Source: Centroberyx gerrardi
Taxonomy: Eukaryota > Chordata > Actinopteri > Beryciformes > Berycidae
Length of the DNA stretch: 64,000 bases
Assembly: GCF_048128805.1 (NCBI RefSeq)
Contig: NC_136019.1
Location: 14,437,905 to 14,501,904 of the forward strand
Direction: 5' to 3'
This document shows positions 1 to 12,937 of this stretch, piece after piece (within the stretch, counting starts at the first letter, position 1; each line of letters begins with the position of its first letter). A model generated the notes under the pieces. The model ran no database searches and had not been told where the DNA came from. It saw only the letters and a list, made by a program, of their open reading frames with translations. A program made the position numbers and the translations under genes.

Positions 1-539
1 AAGTTACAGTGTTTATTTAGCTGAGGCTATTTTGTAAATGTTTCGTTGACCGCAAGGCTAACTTGGCAGGCGGTGGACTGATTTGTAAGAGGAAAAGTTG
101 ATTCTAGTTTATTACAGGTCAGTGCGAGTGAATTTCAGCAATAGGATGTTGCTCCCACAGACAGTTCAAATTTGTATTAGTAAACTTTCACAGCCAAAAA
201 TGAGATAGGAATTTGTTCCGCCCCTTAATGTAATGTAATACTGATGCACAGCTCCATAGCAAATTAAATGGAAAATGTGACTATGAAAGCACAGGATAAT
301 TTACCTGGGATATCTGTAGATTTTAAGACCTAACAAAGCTATTATAATACAAAAACACATTTGGATAAAAAGACTCACACATTATTTGAGTCCACAAAAT
401 CAGATAAAGGATTCATGGTCCCATTTCTTGATGACAAATCAGTCTGTTCATATAATCAAATACAGTTTGGACCTAGGGCGTAGTCATATCATAGATAAAT
501 TATTAATTTGAGTGGTATTTCCTTCTTATTCCCTCACAG
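1..539 (+). other. plin2 intron or upstream sequence, no exon recognised
   Basis: This AT-rich stretch ends in a polypyrimidine tract and CAG acceptor at 537-539, directly before the first visible plin2 exon. No coding exon for the roughly ten N-terminal residues expected before that exon could be recognised here, so the start codon probably lies to the left of the window. Confidence 0.5.
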
Positions 540-3500
540 AATGTGGTTGAGAGGGTGACCAGCCTTCCTCTGGTGAGCTCCACCTATGGCTTGGTGTCCA
601 GTGTGTACACCAACACTAAGGACACACACCCCTACATCAGGTCCGTGTGTGAGGCTGCTGAGCAGGGAGTGCGAACCATCACCTCCGTAGCCCTCACCAC
701 TGCCTCACCCATCATTGACAAGCTGGAGCCTCAAAGTAAGAACCTTTCCAGCAACGTTTGACATAACTTGCTCTAATCTATCTGCAAGTATTGCTTATTA
801 GTTTACCAGCTGTCTAAACAAAACCTGTTTATTGGTTATACTCAAACTGAAACTGTTTCTGTGAGGATAATGCTGTGATGACCAGATGAGTCACATAAGC
901 AGAATTTGTAACAGGAAGTTCAAGCTGGGCGGCTAGCTCTTACTCATGTTCATCTCTCACCCAGTTATTTTGTTTATTGCCTTACAGTCATCCTGCAATG
1001 AGCTGTCAGCCACAATTAAATTGTATGGCTCATTCACTTAAACATTTCACTCACTTTTCTCCCTCCTCACTGATATATTTTTTTTCCCAGGGAAGAGATT
1101 TGTAGACATCTTTGTTTCAGTTTGCTTTATTTTTTAAATTATTTTCTGCACTCTTTTATTCCCCACAGTTGCCGTTGCCAATGACCTAGCCTGTAAAGGT
1201 CTGGACAAGATTGAGAAAACTTTGCCAATTCTTCACCAGCCCTCTGAGCAGGTATGACCAGTGGTTGGCACAGATATATATAACGCAATATGACATTTCA
1301 CAACATCCTAGTTGACAGTCACGTAGGCCCAATCTCTTGAGAGCTGAATCATGACCCGTGTCCTGTCTTGCACAACTGCTGGCTCCTCACTTATTTGGAC
1401 TAAGCTCCTCCATAACCAAAACCACACTGAGGACAAAAACATTTATCTCTCTGTGTTTTCCCCCCTGCCCAGATCGTTGCCAGCGCCATGGATGTGGTAA
1501 CCAGCGCTAAGGACGTCGTGTCGGTCACGGTGACGGGTGCCAAGGACACGGTGTCGGACACCTTGACCAGCGTAGTGGTGAAGACTCGGGGCGCGGTGCA
1601 GGACGGGATGGAGATGACCAAGGCTGTTGTGAGCGGGAGCGTCAACACGGTGCTGGAGAGCCGCGTGGTCCGGCTGGTCAGCAGTGGAGTGGACTCAGCC
1701 CTCTCCACCTCTGAGAGCCTGGTGGAGCAGTACCTGCCCCTCACAGACGACGAGCTGGGTGAGCTGAGTTTTGAGAGTTTATTTTTGCCTTGTGTTTTGG
1801 CTTTGAGTAATGTTAAATATATAAAATATGTAGATCTAGTTTATTTTATTTTGAATATGCAATTGTATTGAATTTGTCTGAAAGCACACATACCCCACAT
1901 GTTGAAAACTTTATCAGGGATCAGTTATTGAGAGGAAGCTGCAGTCTGTTGTTGATGTTGGATTTGGTCCAGTTTCCAGGGAAAACACGACTTATCAGAT
2001 TAGGCTCTTCTCAGAATCCAAGCTTGACTCAGGGGTCCAATTTTCTCCATCGCTAAAGGAGAAGTGAACACAAGAAGTTGTTTAGGGCTGGAGGATATCT
2101 ACTGTGGCTTGCAGAAGCTTATTAGAAATAATCCTATACACAATGTTAGCGTCAATGGATCCATTGTAAGGGAGTGATTAATGAATAACTGCATTATTCA
2201 TGCCTTTAAAAAGCCTCCAGCTACTTAAAGCATGCAACTGTTTCATTAGCTGTTATTCGCAAACTAGAGAAGACAGATGTAAACAAGCTAGAAGATGCCC
2301 TTCCTTTGCTCTTTGACTGAAAGCTTCACTGACAAAAACAAAATAAGTTGAACTCATCATGGTAATGATATGGCATTTCTCCACTTTTTTAATGCTTAAT
2401 TTCATGCTTGCCTCCCTTGTGACAGAGCTGGAGGTGAAAACAGTGAAAGGCTTTGACAAGAAGCAGCCAAGCTACTACGTCCGTCTGGGTTCCCTCTCCA
2501 CCAAGCTGCGCAGGCGGGCGTACAGCAGGGCCTTGGCCAAAATACAAGACGCCAAGCAGCACAGCCTAGAATCCATCTCTCAGCTCAACTACACTGTTGA
2601 CCTGGTGGGTGTCCTTATCATTAATGTTAGTAGTATCAGTGGTGCTGTACACAACTCACTTTGCAGTAAGGAAAACAAACATAGAATTGTAGATAACTGG
2701 TGGGATTAGACGAAAAGGGGACAAACTTACTGGTAACAGTGCATTGAGAATGTTTCATGAGATGAGAAATTGCTAAATTGCGTTATGTCACATTCATCAA
2801 ACTGAAACAAACAAAGCATATGTTAACCAGATAATTTCTTTTACTGCTACCGGACAGCAGACTAACATAAAGTAATGTTTCTCTAACTGTCCTTCACCAG
2901 ATTGAATACGGCAGAAAGAATATTGACGGGGTCAACCAGAAGGTAAACGACAAGCTGAGCTCCTTGATGGAGTGGAAGTCCAACGGTCCAAACCAGGAGA
3001 ACGGTCACGAGGCAGAGGTAAGGACGAGTTTGGCCAAGAGGATTCGAGGAAGACACAAACAGGCGATGAGATGCAACAGATAGTAACACACTGAATGAGA
3101 CGAGGAAAGATGAAAACACAAAGTGCACATTATTATTATTTCCTATGAGTGTGTGGGTTAAGTGCGACCACACAAGCCTCTCTGCATAGAGAAACACAAC
3201 AAGGTATCGCAGGTTTCTGACCTCGTTGTTCCCCTCCTCTCAGGTCATTGAGTCTCGCACCCTGGCCCTCGCCCACTCCCTCACCCAGCAGCTCCAGACC
3301 ACCTGTCTGGTCCTGGTCTCTGGCCTGCAAGGCCTCCCCAGCCACATCCAGCAGGAGGCGGTCTCGCTCAGGCGCTCGGCCACCCAGCTCTACACCGGCT
3401 TCAATAAGGCCGCCGTCCTCGGAGACCTGCCGGACGGCGTGCTGGCCAGCAGCAAAATCCAGCTGGGCAAAATGAAGAATTCCCTAGACAACGTCATGGA

Positions 3501-3687
3501 TTATCTGGTCAATAACACACCGCTCAACTGGCTGGTGGGTCCCTTCTACCCCCGGCTGCCCCCTCCGACTCAAACCCCAGCCTCCTCCACCAGCAGCGGC
3601 CCGGCCATGTCCTCCTCCCGTCTCTCGCCCCAGCCACATCCCATGGAAGTTGAGATGGAGTCACTGGATTCCCAGCAGCAACAGTGA
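540..3687 (+). CDS. plin2: Perilipin-2 (adipophilin), 5'-partial
   Basis: Lipid-droplet coat protein that shields stored triglyceride. Visible coding exons are 540-735, 1169-1251, 1473-1758, 2426-2604, 2901-3017 and 3244-3687 (stop TGA), all with GT-AG borders and consistent phase, giving about 434 residues. The PAT domain begins at once ([15 protein letters not shown], then [19 protein letters not shown]). The third exon carries the amphipathic 11-residue repeats ([12 protein letters not shown]). It is followed by [12 protein letters not shown], a [19 protein letters not shown] stretch and the C-terminal four-helix bundle with [21 protein letters not shown], which is typical of PLIN2 rather than PLIN3 as I recall them. 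The tail after FYP is rich in proline, serine and glutamine. The first exon(s) with the start codon are missing. The dennd4c/haus6 neighbourhood matches human 9p22, where PLIN2 sits beside DENND4C and HAUS6, and supports PLIN2. Confidence 0.93.
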
Positions 3688-4703
3688 TTCATTACAGTTT
3701 TCTAAATAAGATGTTCTACACATATCCTGAGAAAATACTTGTTTGTAGGAAGAGTTTTAACTCCTTATGTAACACTTTGACTGTATTGCACATTAGGATG
3801 TGAAAATTGTAGATCCTCTGACTTAGAATTCCATGTCTCCCCAAACACATTGCTGTTTTTACTGTTTTGTTTTTGTACCATGCTTCAATTCTTAATGTAA
3901 TCACTCAAAAAGGATTTGTCAATTCTATGCACAATTTCTAATCAACATGTTACCTGTCTTGTTGTGAGAGACCAGCTGGCAAAACAGAATCCAGTGTCTA
4001 CTCATATATAAAACTTATCAACCTTATCTGCAGTTACTGGGTGTTTTTTCACATGTAAAACAGACTTTGCTGTATTTGCATCTTGAAGTAACGGCTGGGG
4101 GATTCTTATGCAACAGCTATGACTGGATTTAATCAAATTAGTTTTGGACTTTGATAAAACTGCTTCAGTCCTGCTTGGGAGAGCAGACACAGCTCGTTAT
4201 AAAGCCACACATTGAATTTGATAAGATCTACACTGAAATTAATAAGAGCTGAATCAGCATAAAAACCGTGACATTTCATATCCAATAGGAATAGCACTTC
4301 CCATCTGTCAAATAGGACTCCATCTATACATCGGGACACCATGATAAACCATATCAAATGCTTTTGTAAGTCAATCAGCTAAGGCTTAACTGGACCCTCG
4401 CATAATCAGTACTCACCGATTATAATACTGGCATCTTGTGTATGGTAATTCAGGCATTGAATGTACAGTTAGTTCAGTACAGCTCTTTGAATTACACCAA
4501 TAACTTATTTTCAGTGATGAGTATTCAGAGGATGATATAAATGAGCTTTATTATATTTTAAAACACATTAAGACAGACTTGGACCTGCACAACCAGCTCT
4601 TGTGACTGCAGCTGTTGTGAAGGGTTGAACGCAACTTCTGAAAACTAAAATGGGGGAAAGAAAAACAAAACATATCCTTGTCATTGTAGACGATGCAGTG
4701 TCT
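3688..4703. other. Convergent 3' ends of plin2 and the borealin gene
   Basis: The left part is the plin2 3' untranslated region; no perfect AATAAA was seen for it on the plus strand. The right part is the 3' untranslated region of the minus-strand borealin gene. No further coding exon is supported, and the short open frames here lack family resemblance. Confidence 0.6.
4547..4552 (-). terminator. Polyadenylation signal AATAAA for the borealin gene
   Basis: TTTATT on the plus strand reads AATAAA on the minus strand, about 150 nt beyond the borealin stop codon at 4704-4706. This is a plausible single cleavage signal giving a short 3' UTR. Confidence 0.5.
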
Positions 4704-7553
4704 TTACTCATCACCAATGATGACTTTGACTTTGCTTGAGAGATAATCCATCAGCCTCTGGAAAAAAAAAAAAATCAGAATCCAGTTTGGAGAGAAAAAA
4801 TTACCAACTGTACTGTTCCAGATGCCACACAATGTATTCCAAAAGGCATTTCCCCATTCTGTGTCCCTCGTTCAGATGCAATGACACAAACTAACCCCCC
4901 TCTAAACACATTTAAAAATAAGCATTGCATTACCGTGAGCCTCTGAATCTGGCACCAAGCCACATCATCCAGCAAGTCCAGGTTAATGTCGTCCTTGGTG
5001 TCTTCAGAAAAGCAAACCATCTAGGGAGGAGAGAACCAGCTTCCACATCAAGCACATTCACAAATAATGTTGCAATGCCTGCTGGGGATTCTGGGCTCCT
5101 GGACAAGATGCAACTCTGTGTACCTCACATTATAAGGGTGATAAGAAAGCTAACATTTGTTTCCCCATGATCTATATGGGTCATTATGTCATCAGGTCAT
5201 TTTAAGTATGCACATGGGCTTTTTACTCCAGCAGTAGGGGAGTCGAGAGGAGCACAGTCAATAGAATGGATTGAACAGGAGAAAAGTTTAACCATGAGAT
5301 AATGAAATAACATTGTTCCCTTCAGTCAAGAGCTGGTACCAAGTGACTTTAGAGCCAAGAACCAACACAGTACCTGTCCCTGCGATGTGGTGATAGTGAT
5401 GTGTGGAGCACAGCCTGCCACTGAGCAGGACAGATCACCAGCAGAGGAGACGGACCTGAGGCAGCACAAGGTTCAGACATCAGTGTATTTCACAGTATGT
5501 TCACTTCATTTACAGCTACCAACAACCTGTCCTTGCCAGTCAAAACGTACAAATTATACCATTTGTTAAACATTATAAATGCACCTTGCATTCAAGAACT
5601 ATCCATTTCCCACTCGAATCATTACATCACCATTACCTGACTTTTTTTTTTTTTTAATTCACAGTGATTACCATCTTTATGCAAGCATCATCCTTATGGA
5701 TTGAGCAGCCCAATGCAAAGTCTATTCTACAAACCGTTTGCTGATCAAAGGTGCTAACAAACCTGAGTTTTGGTTTAGTCAATACAGTCTGGTCGCTGGT
5801 CTTGGCAAAATGGGTTTGAGTTCTCTTGACAGTGGCTGAGGAGCACCTGTAGAAATCAACAGGAATGTTAAAGCCTCTATACTGAGTACACAACATGTCA
5901 ATAATACAAGACATTAACACTGTAGCGCTACCTGAGACTTCCAGTGCTTTTACTGCTGACTAATGCTCTGGTCCTTTTGGCTCCTTTTCCTCCCTGAAAA
6001 CAAGATGGACAGCAAGTCATGTGGTCATTAGGTGACTCAACTTCTTTAGAAACCTAAGAACACTTCTGCAGATCATTTCTCATAATGCAACCTATATTTA
6101 CACATACATGCATGTAGAGGCAGCAGAGATGCAGGCAGTCAGTAACAGTCAGGTGAGACATCTGTCTATTTGTCAAACATTTGGTAAAATGCTCCATCAA
6201 AACATGAGATAGAGTTTAGAGTGAACAACATCAGATTGCCGTTTCACAATGCAAGATAGGCTGAAATGGCTCATAGATAGATGGCATTTACCGTTCCTGA
6301 GGTTTTAAGAAAAAATAAATCACCTCGTGAACTTACTGAAGGAACATTTCTCTGTTCTGGTCCAATTAAACCCACTGACTTGATTAGGAAGCGAACAAGC
6401 ACCCTCTAGTTTTACTCAAAGACGATTTTGTTTTTGTCTTTGAAAACACAAAAAAGGATTTTAATTTGTCAGCTATTTCAATTATTCAAAATGCCCAACT
6501 ACAACATCTGGTATAAGGCAAGGGGATGGTGATGATACTTTTCCAGAGTAGATCTTTGTCGTTATTGTAATTTTCTACATTCACCTAACTATTGTATTAC
6601 CTTTCCACTTTAGTGTTACACTCTTCAGGGGCTGAGAACCCCTTAAGTTCAAAAGCAGAATATCTCAGTCAACTGGACTAACATTAGTCACCTACCTTAG
6701 AGGTCTTGGGTGAGGACTTCTGGGCTGGAATGATTTGGCTCGGTGCATCACTTAGTTTCACTGCAAAATGAAAGCAAAGAAAATGTTTTGCTTGTTTAAA
6801 CTAAACCATTTGTCCTTAACGTGAGATTCTGGACAGTTTGTAGGCTACAACCCACTGCTATTCCCTCCCTCTAATACTTGTCACGGTCAGAGACAAAGGA
6901 TTATCTGGGGGGGAAAAGGTAATTTCACCTCTTTTGCTGGAAGCCCTCTTCAGGGGCTGCTGCATCTCAAGGCTCTCGCTCTGCAACAGGTGAGGACACG
7001 ACGCCAGTGATTTCACAGACCGACACTAGATGGCAGCAGAGAGGAATAAACCTCCTGGCTCACAACTCACCTTCATGACAATTGAAACCTCACTTGCAGA
7101 GAATTCCTCTTCTGCGCGCGCAAAGCAAACAAAATAAGTTAGGAATCCCAAACACTGCTTTGCCCAACTATCGTCTGCACTGCAGCTATGAGAGCTCACC
7201 GCTTATTAAATCCCCTATGCGCGTGTTTTGAAGAGAGGGGGGCATCTTCATCAACTCCACTTTGAAGACCTTATCCACCGTCGCCAACATATTCTCCATT
7301 TTGCCCTCCATCTCGTTAATGCGTTCTTGGGCTGTAAGGAAATCAGTGCATTTCAGGACAAGAGCATGAAGATCAGACAGCCTGCGTTGGAAGGTGTTGA
7401 ACTTCATATTTCACCGGCTACAGCTACCAAACCTTGTTTCTCAAACTGCTGAATGAAAAGAGCCAGTCTGCTTTCCCGGATCTCCATGCTCAGCTGGTTT
7501 TTGTTCTGGGCTTCACCGCTCACTCCCGCGTTTCTCGTCCGTCTCGCGGGCAT
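4704..7553 (-). CDS. cdca9: Borealin-family chromosomal passenger subunit (likely borealin-2 / Dasra-A)
   Basis: Borealin family proteins tie Survivin and INCENP into the chromosomal passenger complex that brings Aurora B to centromeres. Ten exons, given 5' to 3': 7433-7553 (ATG), 7200-7331, 7071-7111, 6929-6980, 6696-6760, 5932-5993, 5763-5846, 5374-5455, 4934-5020, 4704-4757 (TAA). They total 780 nt, 259 residues, and every phase is consistent. The N-terminus is basic (MPARRTRN), then LALFIQQFEKQ and ERINEMEGKMENML form the helix expected in the three-helix bundle. The middle is Lys/Ser/Thr rich (GAKRTRALVSSKSTGSL). The C-terminal domain has ITITTSQGQ, a short acidic stretch and an IQRL-RLMDYLSSKVKVIIG ending typical of borealins. 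The protein lacks the NWLDYF-like segment of borealin-1, which favours the Dasra-A paralogue. The choice between cdca8 and cdca9 is inference; family membership is firm. Confidence 0.82.
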
Positions 7554-7964
7554 CTTGATCCTCTCTTGCTGCTCTTCTCTTAAGTCTGATTAGATCAACA
7601 GTTTGTTTCAGTATCCAGCTCCGACGAGCTCAGCTCGCGCTGGAAGACGCTGTAAAGTAGGCTACCGGTAAACGCACACCTGTGGCCGTGTAACAGTTAA
7701 TTAACCAATTATGTATTCATGCGCCAACCGGCACCTCACCACTCATAGCGGCACTATATGTCGCCTAGAACCATGTTGTTTAGCCACTATTGCTTGGCGG
7801 AAGGATAACATTTCATTGATACCTTCAAGTATTATCGATTGAAAATAAAAGTTTTATTGAACATTTGCATTCTTTCTTTTTGAATACAATGCAATTAAAG
7901 AGGCAGCCAGATGAAAGGAGAATAACATTCAGTTTTAAATTGATGTTATTGCCAAGATGTAGGA

Positions 7965-8112
7965 CAGTGGTTCCCATAGCGACCCATGAGTGTGAAAGTT
8001 TTTATTCCAACCAAACAGCAGCCGATAAACACCTTTAACTAGAGAGGAGGCTGATCAGTGAAGTCAGCGGGTGTGCAGTGTTGGGTTGGAATAAAGACCA
8101 ATGGCACATGGG
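7965..8112. repeat. Dispersed repeat with inverted TTTATTCCAACC ends
   Basis: TTTTTATTCCAACC near 8000 is repeated in inverted form as GGTTGGAATAAAGA near 8083, enclosing a degenerate spacer. The arrangement suggests a small palindromic mobile element. The family was not identified. Confidence 0.4.
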
Positions 8113-8293
8113 TTTGGGTTAATGGGATTTATACACTCTTCTTCCCAAATAACACATTGGACACATTTTCCTTTTACCGTTCGTTAATTTTCCAGTTTTG
8201 TTTTATAAAATAAAATAAAGTGAAATAAAGTAGCAAATACTATATAAAAAAGACTTGGATGATGTCTGAAATTTAGCCTACTACCGCACTATT

Positions 8294-8319
8294 ACACACA
8301 CACACACACACACACACAC
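8294..8319. repeat. (AC)n microsatellite
   Basis: About 13 uninterrupted AC dinucleotides. Confidence 0.95.
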
Positions 8320-9580
8320 GCACTCATCCCATCTGATATTAACCTATGGCCTACATTAATGGTACTACTGACAGAAAAGGAAAAGAAAACGAAGCATGAA
8401 ATAAAATTATATTAAAACAAAAACAGGGCAGTAGGTGTTTTGTTTGGCTCAAAACTGGACTTATGTTTGAGGGATTTCCTGGCTCTGCTGTGTCCAGGTG
8501 CCAGCAAAACCAGTGTGTGAGAGAGCAAAAAAAGTGTATTTATATTATTTACTTTATTATTTACATTTACAACCTAACCTACATCCTGCGTCGGCCCTTT
8601 GGAGACTGCAGGATGTGTGTGACCTCAGAATAATCCAGATTAAAATATATCATGATCAGCATTGTTGTGTTTAGAAAGATGTATGGTTTTGTATAGACGT
8701 GGAAATCTATAATCCTATAATATAATGTAGTTGGATGTATGTACGTGCATGGGTATGTATGTACGCATGTATATAGATATGTATAAGCAGGGGTACATAT
8801 ATATAGGTGAATATATGAATGTATAAATGATCGTATCTATTTACCTATTTTTCATTTTTATTCTTTGTATTCAGTATGTCTTTCTTTTTTCTCACACACT
8901 GGTCTCCACCTTTACACACAAAAAGAAACATTGTCCTCAAGATGTGCTGTATGAAGATGTATTATGTTTGCAAAGTTATGATGACAATAAAAAAAGTATT
9001 AAAAATAAATAAATCCTATAATATTCCTATAGAGGGTTAAAGTGTGTCTGTGGTAGCCTATTCAACAGTGAGTTAAGAGAGGCCTTGTCATATTTTATGG
9101 TATATTAATCTGTAATTGTATTATTTCTGTGACAGTTGTATCAGTCTGAAATGTATATATTTTATAGGATTACTGTGTTTGTTTTCCCTCAGTTTCCCTA
9201 TCAGCGGCTGTACCTGCAGACTGAAATCAGTGATGAACAGATGCTGATCAGATCGCCTGTCTGCTCTTTATATCGGGCTACTGATGGAGATCGAGTAGGC
9301 AAAGAGTATCGTGGAAATACAAACGGGCCTACTAATAATAACAGGCTAATATTGCTAACATGTTAAACAACAACAAGTGAAGTGAAGCCTCCAGCAGAGA
9401 ACACACACATCAAAGCCGTTGTGACGCCGTTAGTTCTGAAGTGAGAGCAACACACACATTTGTCCTCAGTGCGGAGTCGACTGTCAGCAAATACAGTGCA
9501 ATTCACAAGTTGTTTCTACTAATTTAACAACGTGTTCCTCTGCAGTGGTGATATATCATCAATACAGCGTCTTTTCAGAC

Positions 9581-11742
9581 ATGAAGAAAAAGGATAAAAG
9601 AAAGCAGAAGGTGAGACTGATTGATAATCTTGACCAGGAGACGCTTTTTGGACAGATATTTCATCCAGATCTGCGCTTAGTTAGTTTTTCTTTCATTACT
9701 TCATATTTTGTCTAATGTTTCAACAAATATGATTAAATCCAGCTTTACAAAGGAGATGAAGTTTCAGAAAATAAGTTCATCTGTGACTAATTAAAAATAT
9801 TTTCCCTTTTAGAGAGAAATGCAGGACTCCTCTGTACAGGGAGCATCCAGCCAGCCATCCTCTGTAAGTACCTGCTTCACTGATGATGTAGAACAAGTAC
9901 AGGAAAAACAATGAAAACAATGCATTGAGAAATACCTGGGATATCTGTTAATTAACATACATAAAATAAACTGATTTCATGATTACAGTGGGGTTTCCAT
10001 TCAGACTGGGGCCTGAATGAGACATTTATTTTCTCACCCTGGGCCTCAGGAGACTAAAACATATTACTACTCTTGTCATGGAAGTGTGTCTCTGACCCAT
10101 CAGTGGCCTGGCCCAGTGTAGCAGACCAACTTATATGACTGCTAAACTTTGCTGACTGAAATATTTCTGTCCTCCAGGGTTGGAGTTCGGCTTCCAGTGA
10201 AGGCCAAAGGACAGTTGAGGTCAGCTGCCCTCCAGTAAGTCTCCTTCTGTCTTTTAACACCCTGCAGTTACTCTGTACAAGTCTCAATAGTATCTAACAC
10301 ACAAAATAACTTTGAATTTAGGATAAAAATGTAAAATTCTAGGCAACATGTGAGAGCTGGTGGACTGTGGTGTACAAGTTACCATTTTAAATGTGACACA
10401 GGCTTCCAGAGCAGTCCTAGAGGGACTCAGACGAGCCCTTCTGGTGGCTGAAGCTGACAACCAGAAGCTGGAGTCAGAGAACATGATCCTGAGGGAGGAA
10501 AATGCCAGACTAACAACCACCGAGGTCTGCATCTCCCAAGCTCTGACAAAGTGTCAGAAGGAGCACAAAGCCCTGATGAACCTGCACATAAACACCAGGA
10601 GTGGGTTTGTGAGCGAACAGAGATCCTGGGAGGAGACCAGGCACAGCATCCTGGACCAGTGGTCCAACCAGGAGAGGATGTGGAAGACCAAGAAAAGAGA
10701 GATGGAGGACAAGATAAAGAAGATGGAGGAGGATTTCCTTATGAGCAGAAAGAGCTGGGAGGATAAGAAGAACAGACTGATGGGAGACCATAAGTTTTTA
10801 CATGTCAAGTTCTCCGCTGCTGAGCAGAGGGTTAAAAGGTTGGAGGCGGAGGTGAAGACAACAAGGACCGACTTCCAGGACGAAAGACTGGCCCTCCTCT
10901 TGAAACAAGAAGCGTTTGATAAGGAATGCAGGAAGACAGAAGAAGAGATGAGCAAGAGAGACGAGCAGATCGCCTCACTTCAAGAAAGTCTCCGCGCTCA
11001 GAAGGAGCAGAACGACAGGAGCGTCGCCGCCAGTGAGAAAGAGCGGAAAGAGGCAAAGGAACAGTGGGAGAGCCGCTGGGAAGTCAGAGAGGACAGCCTC
11101 GTCACCATGGTGACCGAAATGGAAGAGGACTGGGAGAAGAAGGTGAGCCAGTTGGAAGAGGAGATGGAGGTCAAGGAGAACCTGATCTCCAGCTTCATGG
11201 AGAAAATGAAGGCTCTTAAAGAGGAGCATGAACTGACCCTGAGCCAGCTGAGCCACAAAGACAGAGAACTGAAACACAGAGAGAAGGGATGGCAAAGCCG
11301 ATGGAGCTCTGCGACTGCAAAGGAGGAGAGATGGGAGAAAACTGTGAAGCAGATGGAGAAAGAGAAGAGCGAGCTGGAGAAGGTGTGGCTCACCAAAGAA
11401 GAAGAGTGGATTAAGAACATGAGTGCAATGGAGGAGGAGAGGAAAGTCCAGAACGCCCAGATTCAGGTACGCTGGATTTAATGTTTACTCTGTTTTGGTA
11501 CTGAGAGAAGAGAATGATTCTGTTGGTTTGATTGTGAAAGTGAAGTGTCATCTTATCTTTTGAGTTCAACAGGCCTTTGGAAGTGAAATAAAAATCTATC
11601 GTCTTTCTCTTTTCAGGAACTCACCAAGAAAAAGAAGGAGAGCATCTTGGGCAAAATCTTCAGTCGCAAGAAAAAGACAAACAGCAGCGACGATGGGAAA
11701 GAGGAGATCTCTGCCGGTCTGGCCCAGGCTGGACAGCAGTAG
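9581..11742 (+). CDS. Unrecognised tryptophan-rich coiled-coil protein, 442 aa
   Basis: I do not recognise this protein. Five exons: 9581-9610 (ATG), 9813-9863, 10178-10234, 10402-11466 and 11617-11742 (TAG). All are GT-AG and all are phase 0, totalling 1329 nt. The N-terminus is lysine-rich (MKKKDKRKQK) and is followed by a Ser/Gln/Pro linker. Exon 4 alone encodes 355 residues of nearly continuous charged alpha helix (ALLVAEADNQKLESENMILR onward), predicted coiled coil, with 12 tryptophans, many in a W-E-x-K or W-x-x-R-W setting. The short last exon begins with a basic patch (KKKKESILGKIFSRKKK) and ends in an acidic, glutamine-rich tail. There is no signal peptide or membrane segment. An in-frame ATG at 10360, inside the reading through of the acceptor region, could serve a shorter transcript. 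It sits between the borealin gene and dennd4c; I recall no such gene at the human locus. Confidence 0.75.
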
Positions 11743-12915
11743 AACACCTTTCCTTTTTCACCCCTCCACCCTCCACCCTTCCTCTCCCTAATTTCCCTTC
11801 CTTCCACCTCACCTTCCCTTCCATCTCCTCCTGGTACGACATTTCGGTAACGACTCTATTCCGGTTATGACTCTGCTCCTGCGCCACTCCGACTCCAACT
11901 CAACTCCAGCTGGAGTCCCTGTTGATTCCTGCGGTTCCACTTTGGCTCCTTTAAGGCGTCGGCCCTCACATCGGCTCCGACGCCCTCGAGCTCCAGCTCC
12001 ACTCCGGCCGTGACTTCATCCTGGCAGTGAGGGACAAAGTGGAAGACCGAACAAGATGGCTGAACGATGAACTTGAACTGGACTATAAACATCTGAAAAG
12101 TCCTGTTTACATTGTTATGGTGACAAGACACACCGCTGCCTGAAGAACATCCCCGGGCCGAGCAACGTGTCGCCATTCAAGCCACCTATTGTACATAGTT
12201 TGTAAATATTGTAAATAGTTCATTGAAATACATACAAATACAAAGTGTTTGTATACAAATACGCATCAGCTCCCATTTTTTTATACTTGTATAAAAACTG
12301 AGAAGTCATTTTGTTTTCATAATGCTGTGTGGTCAGATACACATTTACCATGAACTGTGGGGTTTTACACAATCTAACTTTCTAATCTCATAATGTCTCA
12401 ACTAAAAACAACATATGAAACCATCTGTCTTGTTTGTGTATGATGAATGTACATTCCTCCTTATTCAGTGACACAAGTTAAAGGCATTTGCCTAGAATTG
12501 CAACTTAAATTCTCAGCTTAAAAGAAAAAAAGAAAAGAAAAATCTTTTAGTGTAAATTTGAGTTTTTGAAGGGAGAAAGAAAAAGTAATTAATGTCAATT
12601 TTAAAAGCTCTGCTGCAGGTAAACAATGATTCTTAGACCCAAACAAAATCACAGCTGAATCCTAACAGTGAAATATTAAAATGCTGGAAAGAAAACCTGA
12701 CAATAAGATAAAGAATATCTTCTAAAAGATTATGAATGTGATAAGTAGCAAGAGTAACAAGAGTAAGGAAGTGAAACATACTGATGTAGCTCACTATGTG
12801 TGTTTTTCTAACGGCTCGACATCCTCTGTGTTCAATACTGCAGATTTTCACATTTGAGTCCATGTCCTCAATATAGTGACAAATATTTAAAAAACAACAA
12901 ATTGACACGGTTTAG
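11743..12915 (+). other. Probable 3' UTR of the coiled-coil gene and convergent junction with dennd4c
   Basis: No coding exon is seen. The first 300 bases are pyrimidine and CTCC rich, then the DNA turns AT-rich. No perfect AATAAA occurs on the plus strand; an ATTAAA lies near 12676. The dennd4c transcript arrives from the right and should end near 12920. Confidence 0.45.
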
Positions 12916-12937
12916 TTTTCAATCAGGTCAAACCTCA

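Larger units (their letters stand above)
7554..9580. other. Intergenic region between the borealin and coiled-coil genes (divergent)
   Basis: The two flanking genes point away from each other, so both promoters should lie here. The left end next to the borealin start codon is comparatively GC-rich. The centre holds a palindromic repeat, a CA microsatellite and AT-rich ATGTATGT-type low-complexity DNA (about 8660-9015). A possible 5' untranslated exon of the coiled-coil gene lies just before 9581 (acceptor-like CTCTGCAG at about 9539-9546), but is not proven. Confidence 0.5.

Noticed and set aside
10360-10401. N-terminal extension MDCGVQVTILNVTQ before exon 4 of the coiled-coil gene
   Set aside because: It reads through a normal acceptor (GTGACACAG) and the upstream exons join in phase at 10402. 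A shorter alternative transcript remains possible and is mentioned in the gene entry.
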